Below are positions 28,775-37,430 of a stretch of DNA of 64,000 nt, in pieces. This DNA is from Actinomadura craniellae (GTDB lineage Bacteria; Actinomycetota; Actinomycetes; Streptosporangiales; Streptosporangiaceae). The translations under genes and the position numbers were made by a program. The DNA lies in contig NZ_QLYX01000008.1 in NCBI RefSeq assembly GCF_003289645.1, forward strand, positions 62,001-126,000, written 5' to 3'. Below the pieces are notes generated by a model. It did no database searches, was not told where the DNA came from, and worked only from the letters and a program-made list of their open reading frames with translations. Each line of letters begins with the position of its first letter. The stretch's first letter is position 1.

Positions 28775-29808
28775 CCGAGCGGGCGAGCACGTACGAGGCC
28801 GCCGGCGTCGACATCGCGGCCGGAGAGCGGGCCGTCGAGCTGATGAAGTCGCGGGTGGCCGCGGCCCGCCGCCCGGAGGTCGTCGATGACGCCAGCGGGT
28901 TCGCCGGGCTGTTCGACGCCTCCGCGCTGGCCCGCTACCGCCGCCCGCTGCTGGCGACCTCGACCGACGGGGTCGGCACCAAGGTCGATCTGGCGCGGCG
29001 GCTGGGCCGCTACGACACCATCGGCCACGACCTGGTCGGCATGGTGATCGACGACCTGGCGGTGTGCGGGGCCGAGCCGCTGTTCATGACCGACTACATC
29101 GCCTGCGGCAAGGTGGTGCCCGAGCGGATCGCCGACATCGTCGGCGGCATCGCCGAGGCGTGCGCGCTGGCCGGCTGCGCCCTGGTCGGCGGCGAGACCG
29201 CCGAGCACCCGGGGCTGCTGGAGCCCGACGAGTTCGACCTGGCGGGCGCGGGCACCGGCGTGGTGGAGGCCGACGCCCTGCTCGGCCCCGACCGGGTCGG
29301 CCCGGGCGACGTGGTGCTCGGCCTGGCCTCCTCGGGTATCCACGCCAACGGGTACTCGCTGGTCCGGCACATCCTGGCCACCACCGCCGCGACGCTGGAG
29401 ACGGTGCCGGCGGAGCTCGCCCGCCCGCTGGGCGAGGAACTGCTCGTCCCGACCCGGATCTACGCGCGCGACTGCCTGGCGCTGGCCGAGGCCGGGCTGG
29501 TGCACGCCTTCGCGCACATCACCGGGGGCGGGCTGGCCGCCAACCTGGCGCGCTCGCTGCCGGGAACCTGCGACGCGGTGCTGGAACGCGCCTCCTGGAC
29601 GCCGCCGCCGATCTTCACGGTGCTCCAGGGACACGGCGCGGTCCCGCAGCCGGAGATGGACAAGACCTTCAACCTGGGGGTCGGGATGGCCGCGATCGTC
29701 CCGGCCGGCGCGGCCGACCGGGCGCTGGCCCTGCTGGCCGAGCGCGAGGTGCCGGCCTGGATCCTCGGCGAGGTCGTTCCGGGCACCGGAACCGCCGAGC
29801 TCGCCTGA
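28771..29808 (+). CDS. purM: Phosphoribosylformylglycinamidine cyclo-ligase
   Basis: The 345-aa AIR synthetase closes the imidazole ring of FGAM using ATP. Characteristic segments: ATSTDGVGTKVDLA near 63-76, GHDLVGMVIDDLAVCGAEPLF, and GGETAEHPG. It is translationally coupled to purF. The substrate of PurM is the product of the PurSQL complex encoded 10 kb upstream. Confidence 0.95.
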   Translation: MTERASTYEAAGVDIAAGERAVELMKSRVAAARRPEVVDDASGFAGLFDASALARYRRPLLATSTDGVGTKVDLARRLGRYDTIGHDLVGMVIDDLAVCGAEPLFMTDYIACGKVVPERIADIVGGIAEACALAGCALVGGETAEHPGLLEPDEFDLAGAGTGVVEADALLGPDRVGPGDVVLGLASSGIHANGYSLVRHILATTAATLETVPAELARPLGEELLVPTRIYARDCLALAEAGLVHAFAHITGGGLAANLARSLPGTCDAVLERASWTPPPIFTVLQGHGAVPQPEMDKTFNLGVGMAAIVPAGAADRALALLAEREVPAWILGEVVPGTGTAELA

Positions 29809-29849
29809 TCCGATTGAACCGTCCATCCTTCGGGTTACATCTCACCCGT

Positions 29850-30560
29850 ATGCGAATATGTCACCAGGGCCTGCGGGTGGTGGGCGCGCTCGTCCGCCTG
29901 GCGATCCGGTGGGCGGCTCCGGGGCTGGTGCTGGTGGCACTGGCCGGGTATGTGCTCCTGCTCCCGACGGGGTGGTCGTACGCGAGCACCGCGAAGCACC
30001 GGGGAACGCCTGAGACGGTCCGGCCCGCCCCGGTGGCGCTGGTGCTGGGCGCGGGGATCTGGGACGGCCGGCCGTCGCCGATGCTGTCGGACCGGCTCGA
30101 CCTGGCCGCGGACCTCTACCGGCGGGGCAAGGTCCGGGCGGTGCTGGTGTCGGGCGACAACCGGATCAGGGAGTACGACGAACCCACGGTGATGCGCGAC
30201 GACCTGATCGGGCGCGGTGTGCCGGAGCGGCGGATCGTCCGCGACTTCGCCGGGCTGGACACCTGGGACTCGTGCGCCCGGGCGAAGCGGATCTTCGGCG
30301 TGCGGCGGCTGATCGTCGTGACGCAGGACTTCCACCTGCCACGGGCGGTGGCGCTCTGCCGGGCGGCGGGACTCGACGCGGCCGGGGTGGGTGCGGCCAG
30401 CGCACGGCGCTACGGGGTCACGGCGCTCGCCGGCTATCTGCGCGAAACACCGGGCATGCTCAAAGCGGTGGGCGACATCGTGCGGCAGCCGGACCCCCGG
30501 CTGCTGGGGCCGGCCGAGCCCGGCGTGACCCGCGCGCTGGACGACGAGCCGGTGAGCTGA
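29850..30560 (+). CDS. YdcF/SanA-like membrane protein (DUF218)
   Basis: The 236-aa protein has one N-terminal transmembrane segment (AAPGLVLVALAGYVLLLPTGW) and a DUF218 domain with VALVLGAGIWDGRPSPMLSDRLD, VLVSGDNR and TQDFHLPRAVALC. In SanA and related proteins this fold is linked to cell-envelope barrier function and vancomycin resistance at high temperature; the biochemical activity is unsettled. It follows purM by 41 bases and is probably a later insertion into the conserved purM-DUF3073 order. Confidence 0.78.
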   Translation: MRICHQGLRVVGALVRLAIRWAAPGLVLVALAGYVLLLPTGWSYASTAKHRGTPETVRPAPVALVLGAGIWDGRPSPMLSDRLDLAADLYRRGKVRAVLVSGDNRIREYDEPTVMRDDLIGRGVPERRIVRDFAGLDTWDSCARAKRIFGVRRLIVVTQDFHLPRAVALCRAAGLDAAGVGAASARRYGVTALAGYLRETPGMLKAVGDIVRQPDPRLLGPAEPGVTRALDDEPVS

Positions 30561-30571
30561 TCAACAGAACA

Positions 30572-30602
30572 CCACCACCCCGCGAGAAGGCCGGGGTGGT
30601 GG
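30572..30602. terminator. Bidirectional hairpin between the YdcF-like gene and DUF3073 gene
   Basis: CCACCACCCCG (30572-30582) and CGGGGTGGTGG (30592-30602) pair perfectly over 11 bases around a 9-base loop in the 60-base gap between converging genes. Confidence 0.75.
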
Positions 30603-30620
30603 CGTCAGTGCCGGGACGGT

Positions 30621-30833
30621 TCAGCGCCCGGGCGAGCCATCTTGGTGGTCGCCCTCATCACCGTACTCGTCGGCGTAGTCGGAGTACTTGTCGCTCAAGT
30701 CGTCGTAGGAGTCGTCACCCGAGTCCGCGACTCCCAGTTCCTCCTTCAGGCGGTCGAGATCCGTGCCGCCGCTGTTGTACTTCAGCCGGCGTGCAACCTT
30801 CACCTGCTTGGCCTTGGCTCGGCCGCGCCCCAT
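30621..30833 (-). CDS. DUF3073 small acidic protein
   Basis: The 70-aa protein starts with the conserved basic stretch GRGRAKAKQVKVARRLKY and continues into an acidic Asp/Ser/Tyr-rich tail (DSYDDLSDKYSDYADEY). This is the actinobacteria-specific DUF3073 family, usually found between purM and vdh. GAGGGG precedes the ATG. Function unknown; the charge split suggests binding to nucleic acid or protein. The 243 bases upstream (30834-31076) contain no further gene. Confidence 0.85.
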   Translation of the reverse strand: MGRGRAKAKQVKVARRLKYNSGGTDLDRLKEELGVADSGDDSYDDLSDKYSDYADEYGDEGDHQDGSPGR

Positions 30834-31076
30834 GGCTCGACCCCCTCGATGGTCAGGGCCTCGTGGGCCCCATCAACGCTCGCGTACGCCTTGCACCGAC
30901 GTCGAACGAGCCGTACGTCAGTCCACGGGTACAACCGTACCCGTTTTGCGCCCGGCTCGGTACGTCGTCAGTACGGGTGGCGCTCGCTCGCAACGGAGGA
31001 CACCAGTGTATCGGTTGACCCGCGCGACCCTGACCCGAGGTGACGCCGAGGTGACGATGAACGGCCTGTGACCAGG

Positions 31077-32165
31077 TCAGGAGTCCAGCCAGATACCTTT
31101 CAGCCGTCCGATGTCGGACATCCGCCGCTCGGCCATCCGGTCGGCGGCGACGGCCGGCGGGACGCCCTCGGCGGCGGCCAGCGTGAAGATCCGGCTGGTG
31201 GTGTCGTAGATCTGCTGTGCCCGGGCCTTGGCCCGCTCGAAGTCGAATCCCGCGATCTCGTCCGCGACCTGGATCACGCCGCCGGAGTTGACCACGTAGT
31301 CGGGGGCGTACAGGATGCCGCGGTCGGCCAGCGCCTTCTCCACGCCCGGGTGGGCGAGCTGGTTGTTGGCCCCGCCGCAGACCACCCGCGCGCGCAGCGC
31401 CGCCACGGTCTCGTCGTCCAGGGAGCCGCCGAGCGCGCAGGGGGAGAAGACGTCGAGGTCGGCGCCGGCCAGTTCGGCCCGGCCGGCGACCACGTCCACC
31501 TCGGGGTGCCGGGCGCGCACCCGCTCGATGGCCCGCTCGCTCACGTCGCAGATGACGATCTCGGCGCCCTCGTCGCGCAGGTGCTCGACCAGGCGGTGGC
31601 CGACCTTGCCGACGCCCTCGATGCCGACCCGGCGGCCGCGCAGCGCGGGTGAACCCCAGGTGGCCTCGGCCGCGGCCCGCATGCCCTGGTACACGCCGTA
31701 GGCGGTCAGGACCGAGGAGTCGCCGGCCCCGCCGTGGGAGACGGTGCGCCCCGTCACGTAGCGGGACTCGCGGGCGACGACGTCCATGTCCTCGCTGTAG
31801 GTGCCGACGTCGCACGCGGTGTAGTAGCGGCCGTTCAGCGACTGCACGAACCGCCCGTACGCCCGCAGCAGCGCCTCGGACTTGTCCGTGGCGGGATCGC
31901 CGATGATCACGGCTTTCCCGCCGCCGAGGTCGAGCCCGGCCATCGCGTTCTTGTAGGCCATCGCCCGGGACAGGTTCAGCACGTCGGTGAGGGCGGCGTC
32001 CTCGGACTCGTAGGGGTAGAAGCGGGTGCCGCCCAGCGACGGGCCGAGCGCGGTGGAGTAGATGGCGATGATCGCACGCAGCCCGCTCGCCTGGTCCTGG
32101 CAGAAGACGACCTGTTCGTGCGCTGGGCCTGAACCCTGGTGGGGGGACCCGAAGACATTGGTCAC
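31077..32165 (-). CDS. vdh: Valine (branched-chain amino acid) dehydrogenase
   Basis: The 362-aa NAD-dependent enzyme deaminates valine, leucine and isoleucine to 2-oxo acids, the step before the 2-oxo acid dehydrogenase complex. It belongs to the Glu/Leu/Phe/Val family: [10 protein letters not shown], catalytic lysine in [14 protein letters not shown], and a Rossmann domain with [16 protein letters not shown]. Streptomyces Vdh has about 364 residues. I chose GTG at 32165 because GGAG lies 8 bases upstream; the upstream GTG at 32171 is possible. Its products would feed the bkd operon at 8-12 kb. Confidence 0.92.
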   Translation of the reverse strand: MTNVFGSPHQGSGPAHEQVVFCQDQASGLRAIIAIYSTALGPSLGGTRFYPYESEDAALTDVLNLSRAMAYKNAMAGLDLGGGKAVIIGDPATDKSEALLRAYGRFVQSLNGRYYTACDVGTYSEDMDVVARESRYVTGRTVSHGGAGDSSVLTAYGVYQGMRAAAEATWGSPALRGRRVGIEGVGKVGHRLVEHLRDEGAEIVICDVSERAIERVRARHPEVDVVAGRAELAGADLDVFSPCALGGSLDDETVAALRARVVCGGANNQLAHPGVEKALADRGILYAPDYVVNSGGVIQVADEIAGFDFERAKARAQQIYDTTSRIFTLAAAEGVPPAVAADRMAERRMSDIGRLKGIWLDS

Positions 32166-32292
32166 GGTGGTGACTCCTTTCGTCCAAGGATCAGCGTAGA
32201 GCCCCGTCACGGAGCCGCGGCGTCCGGCGACACCGGTACTTCTGCGGAGTGGACGCCTCCCCTCGGGGACCGTCTCGTGCCACGATGCGTGG

Positions 32293-33153
32293 GTGCTTCC
32301 GTACGCCGCCTACCTTCGGGTTTACGAGCCGGTCAGCGTGTTTCCGCACCCTGAGCGGGCGCTCTGGGCCGCGTACGCGGACTCCCCGGCCCGGCCGCGG
32401 CGGTCCGAGGCGCTGGCGGCCGAGCAGGAGGACACCCTGCGCCGGCTGCTGGCCCGGCCGCCGGTGGCGGTGCCCGACACGGAGAGCCGGAACGCGTACG
32501 TGCTTCGGTCGGGCGGCGGGGTCTACGTCTGCCCGTGGCAGACGCGGCTGCGCATCTGGCGGGCCTTCGACCGGTTCCGCGACACGCTGCCCAAGGACGT
32601 GGCGCGGGTGGCGCTGCCGCCGGGTGCGGCCGACCGGGCCCGGCTGGAGTACGAGCGGTGGCAGTGCGAGGGCCACGGCGTCCGTGCGCACATCCAGACC
32701 AGCACCTGGCACGTGCCACTGGCGTGGTTCGTGCCGTTCGCCCCGAACGAGCGCTGCCTGGTGCTCGGCGGCCCGGCGGAGGGCTCCGGGCAGGCCACCG
32801 CGGCGGCGACGCGCACCCTCACCTACGTCACCTCGATGGACGAGGCCCGGCGGCGGCTGACCGACGGGCTCCAGGTGGTGCGGGGCGGGCTGGGCGAGGG
32901 CTTCGCAGCGAGCCAGTTGCTGGCGCTGGGCCACTGGCTGGCCGAGTTCCACGCGGACTCGCTGGTGGAGCTCGACTACGGCGGGCTGGTACACCTGTGC
33001 GACGACGACGCGCTGCGCGGTGACGAGTCGGTGGCCGAGGTGGCGGTGGCGCTGGCCGCGATGGAGCGCGGGGAGGTCGAGCTCACCGTGGCGATGTACA
33101 AGCGGTTGCTCGCTCGCTGGCGGCCGGTGCAGGCCCTCGAATCAGCGAACTGA
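32293..33153 (+). CDS. Conserved actinobacterial protein of unknown function
   Basis: The 286-aa soluble protein has no signal peptide or membrane helix and no domain that I recognise. It is arginine- and tryptophan-rich ([24 protein letters not shown]) with a regular C-terminal helical part ([29 protein letters not shown]). It sits between vdh and bldC, the same place where I remember an uncharacterised protein in Streptomyces. It may be functionally linked to bldC, but that is inference. Confidence 0.72.
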   Translation: MLPYAAYLRVYEPVSVFPHPERALWAAYADSPARPRRSEALAAEQEDTLRRLLARPPVAVPDTESRNAYVLRSGGGVYVCPWQTRLRIWRAFDRFRDTLPKDVARVALPPGAADRARLEYERWQCEGHGVRAHIQTSTWHVPLAWFVPFAPNERCLVLGGPAEGSGQATAAATRTLTYVTSMDEARRRLTDGLQVVRGGLGEGFAASQLLALGHWLAEFHADSLVELDYGGLVHLCDDDALRGDESVAEVAVALAAMERGEVELTVAMYKRLLARWRPVQALESAN

Positions 33154-33392
33154 GCCCAATTTGCCGAATCCGCACGCCATGCGACTATACGTGTCGCTAG
33201 ACTCACGCAGCGTGACGCAGTCATCACGAACACGCAGTTACAGGCTGAGACTTGCTTGTGGCGCTGAGTGATGGCAAGGTTACACCTTGTGATGTCATAG
33301 TTGGCTCTATAGGGCCATACGGGACATCCGAGACCACGCGAGATCAATCGCAAGGATCGCTGTCATCGGTCCACGGAGGAGAGGCCGCACAC
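33154..33392 (+). promoter_or_regulatory. Upstream region of bldC
   Basis: These 239 bases are clearly AT-richer than the surroundings. They hold three ACGCAG copies (about 33205-33240), and AAGGT-TAC-ACCTT (33274-33286), an inverted repeat with 5-base arms. The bldC promoter and leader must lie here. BldC is known to bind AT-rich direct repeats and may regulate itself, but I could not assign sites. Confidence 0.4.
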
Positions 33393-33596
33393 ATGTCAGC
33401 ACGTACGCCAGAGGCCGAGCCCCTGCTGACGCCGGCAGAGGTGGCGACGATGTTCCGCGTCGACCCCAAGACCGTCACCCGGTGGGCGAAGGCCGGCAAG
33501 TTGACGTCCATCCGGACCCTGGGGGGACACCGGCGTTACCGGGAAGCCGAGGTGCGGGCCCTGTTGGCGGGAATTCCGCAGCAGCGCTCGGAATGA
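33393..33596 (+). CDS. bldC: BldC, MerR-like developmental DNA-binding protein
   Basis: The 67-aa protein is essentially one winged helix-turn-helix: LLTPAEVATMFRVDPKTVTRWAKAG, followed by the wing KLTSIRTLGGHRRYREAEV. Length and sequence match BldC, which in Streptomyces delays entry into development and binds head-to-tail arrays on AT-rich DNA. GGAGGAG precedes the ATG at 33393. The presence of bldC together with spo0M and the Scr1 gene supports a mycelial, sporulating host. Confidence 0.95.
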   Translation: MSARTPEAEPLLTPAEVATMFRVDPKTVTRWAKAGKLTSIRTLGGHRRYREAEVRALLAGIPQQRSE

Positions 33597-33636
33597 CCGC
33601 CGGCCCCCGGCCGGTGAATTCGTAGGCGCGATGTCA

Positions 33637-33667
33637 CGGTGCGCGACCGCCTGGCGGTCGCGCACCG
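33637..33667. terminator. Perfect 14-bp hairpin between bldC and the TetR gene
   Basis: CGGTGCGCGACCGC (33637-33650), loop CTG, and GCGGTCGCGCACCG (33654-33667). A second weaker hairpin, CCGTGGT...ACCACGG, follows at about 33690-33712. They lie between converging genes and probably terminate both. Confidence 0.75.
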
Positions 33668-33794
33668 GGTGGGACGCCCGTCCGTGTGCCGTGGTGGTTC
33701 ACGGACCACGGGCGGGCGTGCCGCCGGTACCGCGCGGGCGGGCGAGCCGCCGAGTCCATCGGGGGCCTCGGCGGAGCGTCCGGCGCGGTGGTCG

Positions 33795-34493
33795 TCAGCC
33801 CTCCTCTTCCCGGGCCAGCCGGGAGAGGATGGCGGCGATCTCCGGATCGTGCTGCCCTGCGACCCGCATCAGCGCGATGAGCTGGTCGATCAGCAGTCGC
33901 TCCAGGTTGCTCCGGTCGATGTCCTGGTGTTCCAGCCAGTCGAGGCCGGCGGTCTCGACCGAGGCCATCCAGGAGCGCGTGCTGATCCGCAGCACCGGGC
34001 CGGGCGTCTCGACGCTCAGCCCGGTCAGAATGCGGTCCAGCAGCAGCGTCCGGATGCCGTCGACGATGTCACCGACCTCGCCGGCCCGGTCGGCGGGCCC
34101 GCCGCGCAGCAGCGCGGTGAATCCCGCCGCGTGGCTTTCCACGAAGTCGAAGTAGCGGCTGAGCGACAGGACGAGCCGCTCCAGCGGCTTGCCCTCTGTC
34201 GGCGGTTCGAGTAGCTCTGACAGCTGGTTCGCCGCGCTGCGCAGCGCGGCGACGTAGAGCTCGTACTTGCCGCCGAAGTAGTGGTAGACCAGCGCCCGTG
34301 AGGCGCCCGCGGCGGCGGCGACGTCGTCGATCGACACGTCCTCGGGCGGCCGGGCGCTGAAGAGTTCGAGCGCGGCCACGATCAGCTCGTCGCGCCGTTC
34401 GTCGACACTCAGCCGGCGCCGGCCGCGCTGGACGGTTCCAGTTGCCCGGCCACCGTTCGCCGGGCGCTTGCTGGCCGCCCGCTGGCCTGCCAC
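33795..34493 (-). CDS. TetR family transcriptional regulator
   Basis: The 232-aa protein has an N-terminal helix-turn-helix (LFSARPPEDVSIDDVAAAAGASRALVYHYFGGKYEL, residues about 45-85) and an all-helical ligand domain. A basic, low-complexity leader of about 35 residues precedes the DNA-binding domain. I chose GTG at 34493 (GGGAGA upstream); GTG at 34508 would add five residues. Target unknown. An inverted repeat at 34619-34656 in its upstream region is a candidate operator. Confidence 0.8.
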   Translation of the reverse strand: MAGQRAASKRPANGGRATGTVQRGRRRLSVDERRDELIVAALELFSARPPEDVSIDDVAAAAGASRALVYHYFGGKYELYVAALRSAANQLSELLEPPTEGKPLERLVLSLSRYFDFVESHAAGFTALLRGGPADRAGEVGDIVDGIRTLLLDRILTGLSVETPGPVLRISTRSWMASVETAGLDWLEHQDIDRSNLERLLIDQLIALMRVAGQHDPEIAAILSRLAREEEG

Positions 34494-34932
34494 TGAGCGT
34501 TCTCCCACCCGCGAAGGGTATCCGAGGCGCACCGGAGCACCGGCCGCTCGGGTCCACCGTGGCGCGGCGACGTGAGATGCGCCGCGTGACGTTAGGTGGT
34601 GCGATCGACGCCTTGCGTGATCATGGGCTCCTGGTGGCTCGCTGGAACCCCATGATCCACCGGTTGATCGGGCATGATACGGGAGTGCTCGGCCGGATGG
34701 GCGTCTTGTGACCAGGGTCACCACCGGCCAGAAATCGTATTGACGACAGACCGATACCCGCGCTCGCGGCACTTTGCGGCGAGTGCGAGGCATCATGGCA
34801 TCTCCTCCGATGTGAGGAAAGGCGGCCCCGGCGGTCACCTCGGCGGCGTCCTCCCGCGCGGGAGGGTTCCACAGTGGTCACCGGAGCCGCCAAGGCGGCA
34901 GGTCCTGCACGTCTCCCCCCGACAGGAGTGCC
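34494..34932. promoter_or_regulatory. Divergent region between TetR and LacI regulators
   Basis: These 439 bases contain no convincing gene. They hold a perfect inverted repeat GATCATGGG (34619-34627) and CCCATGATC (34648-34656) with a 20-base spacer, and several G-rich stretches. Both regulators may control their own transcription here. Confidence 0.5.
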
Positions 34933-36021
34933 ATGTCAGATGGCGAAGTCAACCCCCCGCGACCAGGGGGCGGAGGAGCGGTGACTCCCCCCGCTCCCGA
35001 CCGGCCGGGCGCCGTCCCCACGCCCAAGCCCACGATCCGCAACGTCGCGGAGCGCGCAGGTGTGTCCAAGTCACTCGTCTCGCTCGTCATGCGCGGCTCA
35101 CCGCATGTCAGCGAACGCCGCCGGCAGGCCGTGCTGAAAGCGGCCCGTGAGCTGGGCTACCGCCCCAACGCGGTCGCCCGCAGCCTGGTGGAAGGGCGCA
35201 CCCGCCTGATCGGCGCGATCGTCGCCGACCTGCACAACCCGTTCTTCGCCGAATTCCTCGACGGCCTGCAGGAGAGCCTGCACGGCGAGGGCCTGCGCAT
35301 GCTCGTCGGCAGCGGCCGCTGGGACCCGCTGTTCGAGGCCGAGGCGGTCGAGGCGTTCCTGGAGATGCGCGTCGACGGCCTCGTCCTGCTGAGCGTGGTC
35401 CCCGACTCGCTCAACGAGGCCGCGGCCAGCGTGCCCGTGGTCGTCGTGGGCGAGCGCGACGTCGGCGGGGTCGACATCGTGGTCGACGACGACGAACTCG
35501 GCGCCAGCCTGGCCGTCGACCACCTGGTGGAACTCGGCCACCGGCGGATCGCGCACATCGAGGGCGCCCGCTCGACCACCGCCCGGTACCGCCGGGCCGG
35601 GTACGAGGCCGCCATGGCCCGGCACGGCCTGGCCGACCAGGTGATCGTCGAGCCGGGCGACTTCACCGAGGAGGGCGGCTACCGGGCGGCCCGGGCGCTG
35701 CTCACCCGGGAACCCCGGCCCACCGCCATCTTCGCGCCCAACGACCTGGTCGCGACCGGGGCGCTGTCGGCCGCCGACGAGCTCGGGCTGAAAGTGCCGG
35801 GCGACGTCTCCATCGTCGGCTACGACAACACGCACCTGGCCGCGATCCGGCACATCTCGCTGACCAGCGTCGACCAGCCGCGCCGGGACATGGGGCGGGC
35901 CGCCGCCGAAATGCTCTGCGCCCGGATCGACGTGCCCGGCAAGGAGCCCCGGCAGACCCTGGTCATGCCGCACCTCGTCGTCCGGTCCACCACCGGTCCC
36001 GTCGCTGCGGGAGCCCTCTGA
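34933..36021 (+). CDS. LacI family transcriptional regulator
   Basis: The 362-aa protein has a proline-rich leader of about 30 residues, then a LacI helix-turn-helix and hinge (TIRNVAERAGVSKSLVSLVM, ELGYRPNAVARSL) and a periplasmic-binding-like sugar domain (LIGAIVADLHNPFFAEFL, IFAPNDLVATGAL, VSIVGYDNTHLAAI). It presumably responds to a sugar or nucleoside. No transport or glycosidase gene is adjacent, so the target is unclear. ACAGGAG precedes the ATG. Confidence 0.88.
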   Translation: MSDGEVNPPRPGGGGAVTPPAPDRPGAVPTPKPTIRNVAERAGVSKSLVSLVMRGSPHVSERRRQAVLKAARELGYRPNAVARSLVEGRTRLIGAIVADLHNPFFAEFLDGLQESLHGEGLRMLVGSGRWDPLFEAEAVEAFLEMRVDGLVLLSVVPDSLNEAAASVPVVVVGERDVGGVDIVVDDDELGASLAVDHLVELGHRRIAHIEGARSTTARYRRAGYEAAMARHGLADQVIVEPGDFTEEGGYRAARALLTREPRPTAIFAPNDLVATGALSAADELGLKVPGDVSIVGYDNTHLAAIRHISLTSVDQPRRDMGRAAAEMLCARIDVPGKEPRQTLVMPHLVVRSTTGPVAAGAL

Positions 36022-36113
36022 ACGGTCGATCTCCGGTCATGGATGGGCCAAACCCGGCGCCCGGCACCGGGTGGAAAGGAGTCAATGGACTCACCGATCC
36101 CAGGGGGTCTTTC

Positions 36114-36350
36114 ATGCGTGATCCAGAATTGGTGTCGTGCGCGCAGGTCGCGGCGGGTGAGCTGGAGCGGGCGTGGTCGCGGTGGCGGCACTCGCGCGGT
36201 CTGGCCGGTCAGATGACGGGATCCGTCGCCAGCTACGTGTCACACTCGATCGACCATCCGTGGGGGCGTCCCCGGGTGGTCCTGGGGCTGGACGCCGACG
36301 AGGCGCGCGCCCTGGCGGCCTTGCTCGGCCGGGAGGACCCGTTGCTCTGA
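36114..36350 (+). CDS. Small hypothetical protein
   Basis: The 78-aa product begins MRDPELVSCAQVAAGELERAWSRW and ends with GRPRVVLGLDADEARALAALL. GGGGGT lies 6 bases before the ATG. The Trp/Arg-rich helix and the conserved-looking C-terminal segment suggest a real gene. Function unknown; soluble. Confidence 0.6.
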   Translation: MRDPELVSCAQVAAGELERAWSRWRHSRGLAGQMTGSVASYVSHSIDHPWGRPRVVLGLDADEARALAALLGREDPLL

Positions 36351-36438
36351 TGCCGATTCGATGATCCCGTTTGACGTATTCCCGTCCGTGTGCAGACTTG
36401 CAGGGTCAGTAACGGGACGGTCACGGGGAGAGCACACG

Positions 36439-37278
36439 GTGATCTACGGTCGGAAGTTCGCCACGGGCCTGACCGCCCTGGCCCTCGGGGCGCTGACGGC
36501 CTGCAACGGGGCCCCGTCCCCCGGCGGCTCGCCGGTCGGCGGTGGCGGTGGCGCGCGGCCCCCCACGGCCGCGGCGGACGGCCCGAGCCGGGCATCCCGG
36601 AACCTGCCGAACGACCGGTCACTGCGGGGCAAGGTCATCGTGGTCGATCCCGGGCACAACGGCGGCAACGGCGGCAACCCGTCCTACATCAATCGCCAGG
36701 TCGACGTGATCAACGGCCGCAAGGCGTGCGACACCACCGGCACCGCCACCGCGAGCGGCTACTCCGAGGCGGCCTTCAACTGGGACGTCTCCACCCGGCT
36801 GGTCAAGGAACTGCGGGCGCGCGGTGCCCGGGTCCTGCTCACCCGCACCAACAACACCGGCGTGGGCCCCTGCATCACCGAACGGGCCGCCATCGGCAAC
36901 CGGGCGAAGGCCGACGCCGCGGTCTCCGTGCACGCCGACGGGGCGCGGCCGAGCGCGCGCGGCTTCCACATCATCCAGCCCGGCCGGCTCAGGGGCCACA
37001 ACGACAAGATCATCGCCCCCTCGGCTCGGCTGGGCCGGGCGCTGCGCGACGCCTACCGTGCGGGCACCGGCGTCCCGTACTCCAACTACCTGGGCGCGAA
37101 CGCCATCGACACCCGCACCGACCTGGGCGGGCTGAACCTGTCGACGGTGCCGAAGGTCTTCATCGAGTGCGGCAACATGAAGAACCCCGGTGAGGCCGCC
37201 AAGTTCACCGACCCCAAGTTCCGGCAGCGCGTCGCCGACTCACTGGCCGACGGGTTCACCGCCTACTTCAACGGCTGA
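36439..37278 (+). CDS. Lipoprotein N-acetylmuramoyl-L-alanine amidase (Amidase_3)
   Basis: The 279-aa lipoprotein cuts the lactyl-peptide bond of peptidoglycan. The lipobox is LTAC with C22, followed by a glycine-rich linker. Zinc ligands are H73 (VVDPGHNGG), E110 (GYSEAAF) and H165 (VSVHADG); the catalytic glutamate is E243 (VFIECGNMKN). GGGGAG lies 8 bases before the GTG. It probably acts in wall remodelling or cell separation. Confidence 0.9.
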   Translation: MIYGRKFATGLTALALGALTACNGAPSPGGSPVGGGGGARPPTAAADGPSRASRNLPNDRSLRGKVIVVDPGHNGGNGGNPSYINRQVDVINGRKACDTTGTATASGYSEAAFNWDVSTRLVKELRARGARVLLTRTNNTGVGPCITERAAIGNRAKADAAVSVHADGARPSARGFHIIQPGRLRGHNDKIIAPSARLGRALRDAYRAGTGVPYSNYLGANAIDTRTDLGGLNLSTVPKVFIECGNMKNPGEAAKFTDPKFRQRVADSLADGFTAYFNG

Positions 37279-37430
37279 GCCGCACCGGAGCGCCGGGCCG
37301 CACGGCGGTCGCGGGCGCACCTCGCCGGGACCGGCCTGCCGGCGCGGGAAGGCCACATCGCGCCGGCGGGCCGGGGCCGGCCCCCGCTTCGGGGTCATGA
37401 GCAGCGGCGGTGGTCCGGCAGGATGGGCGG

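Noticed and set aside
30834-31076. Plus-strand frames between DUF3073 and vdh genes
   Set aside because: Several short frames overlap but none has a ribosome site with a recognisable product.
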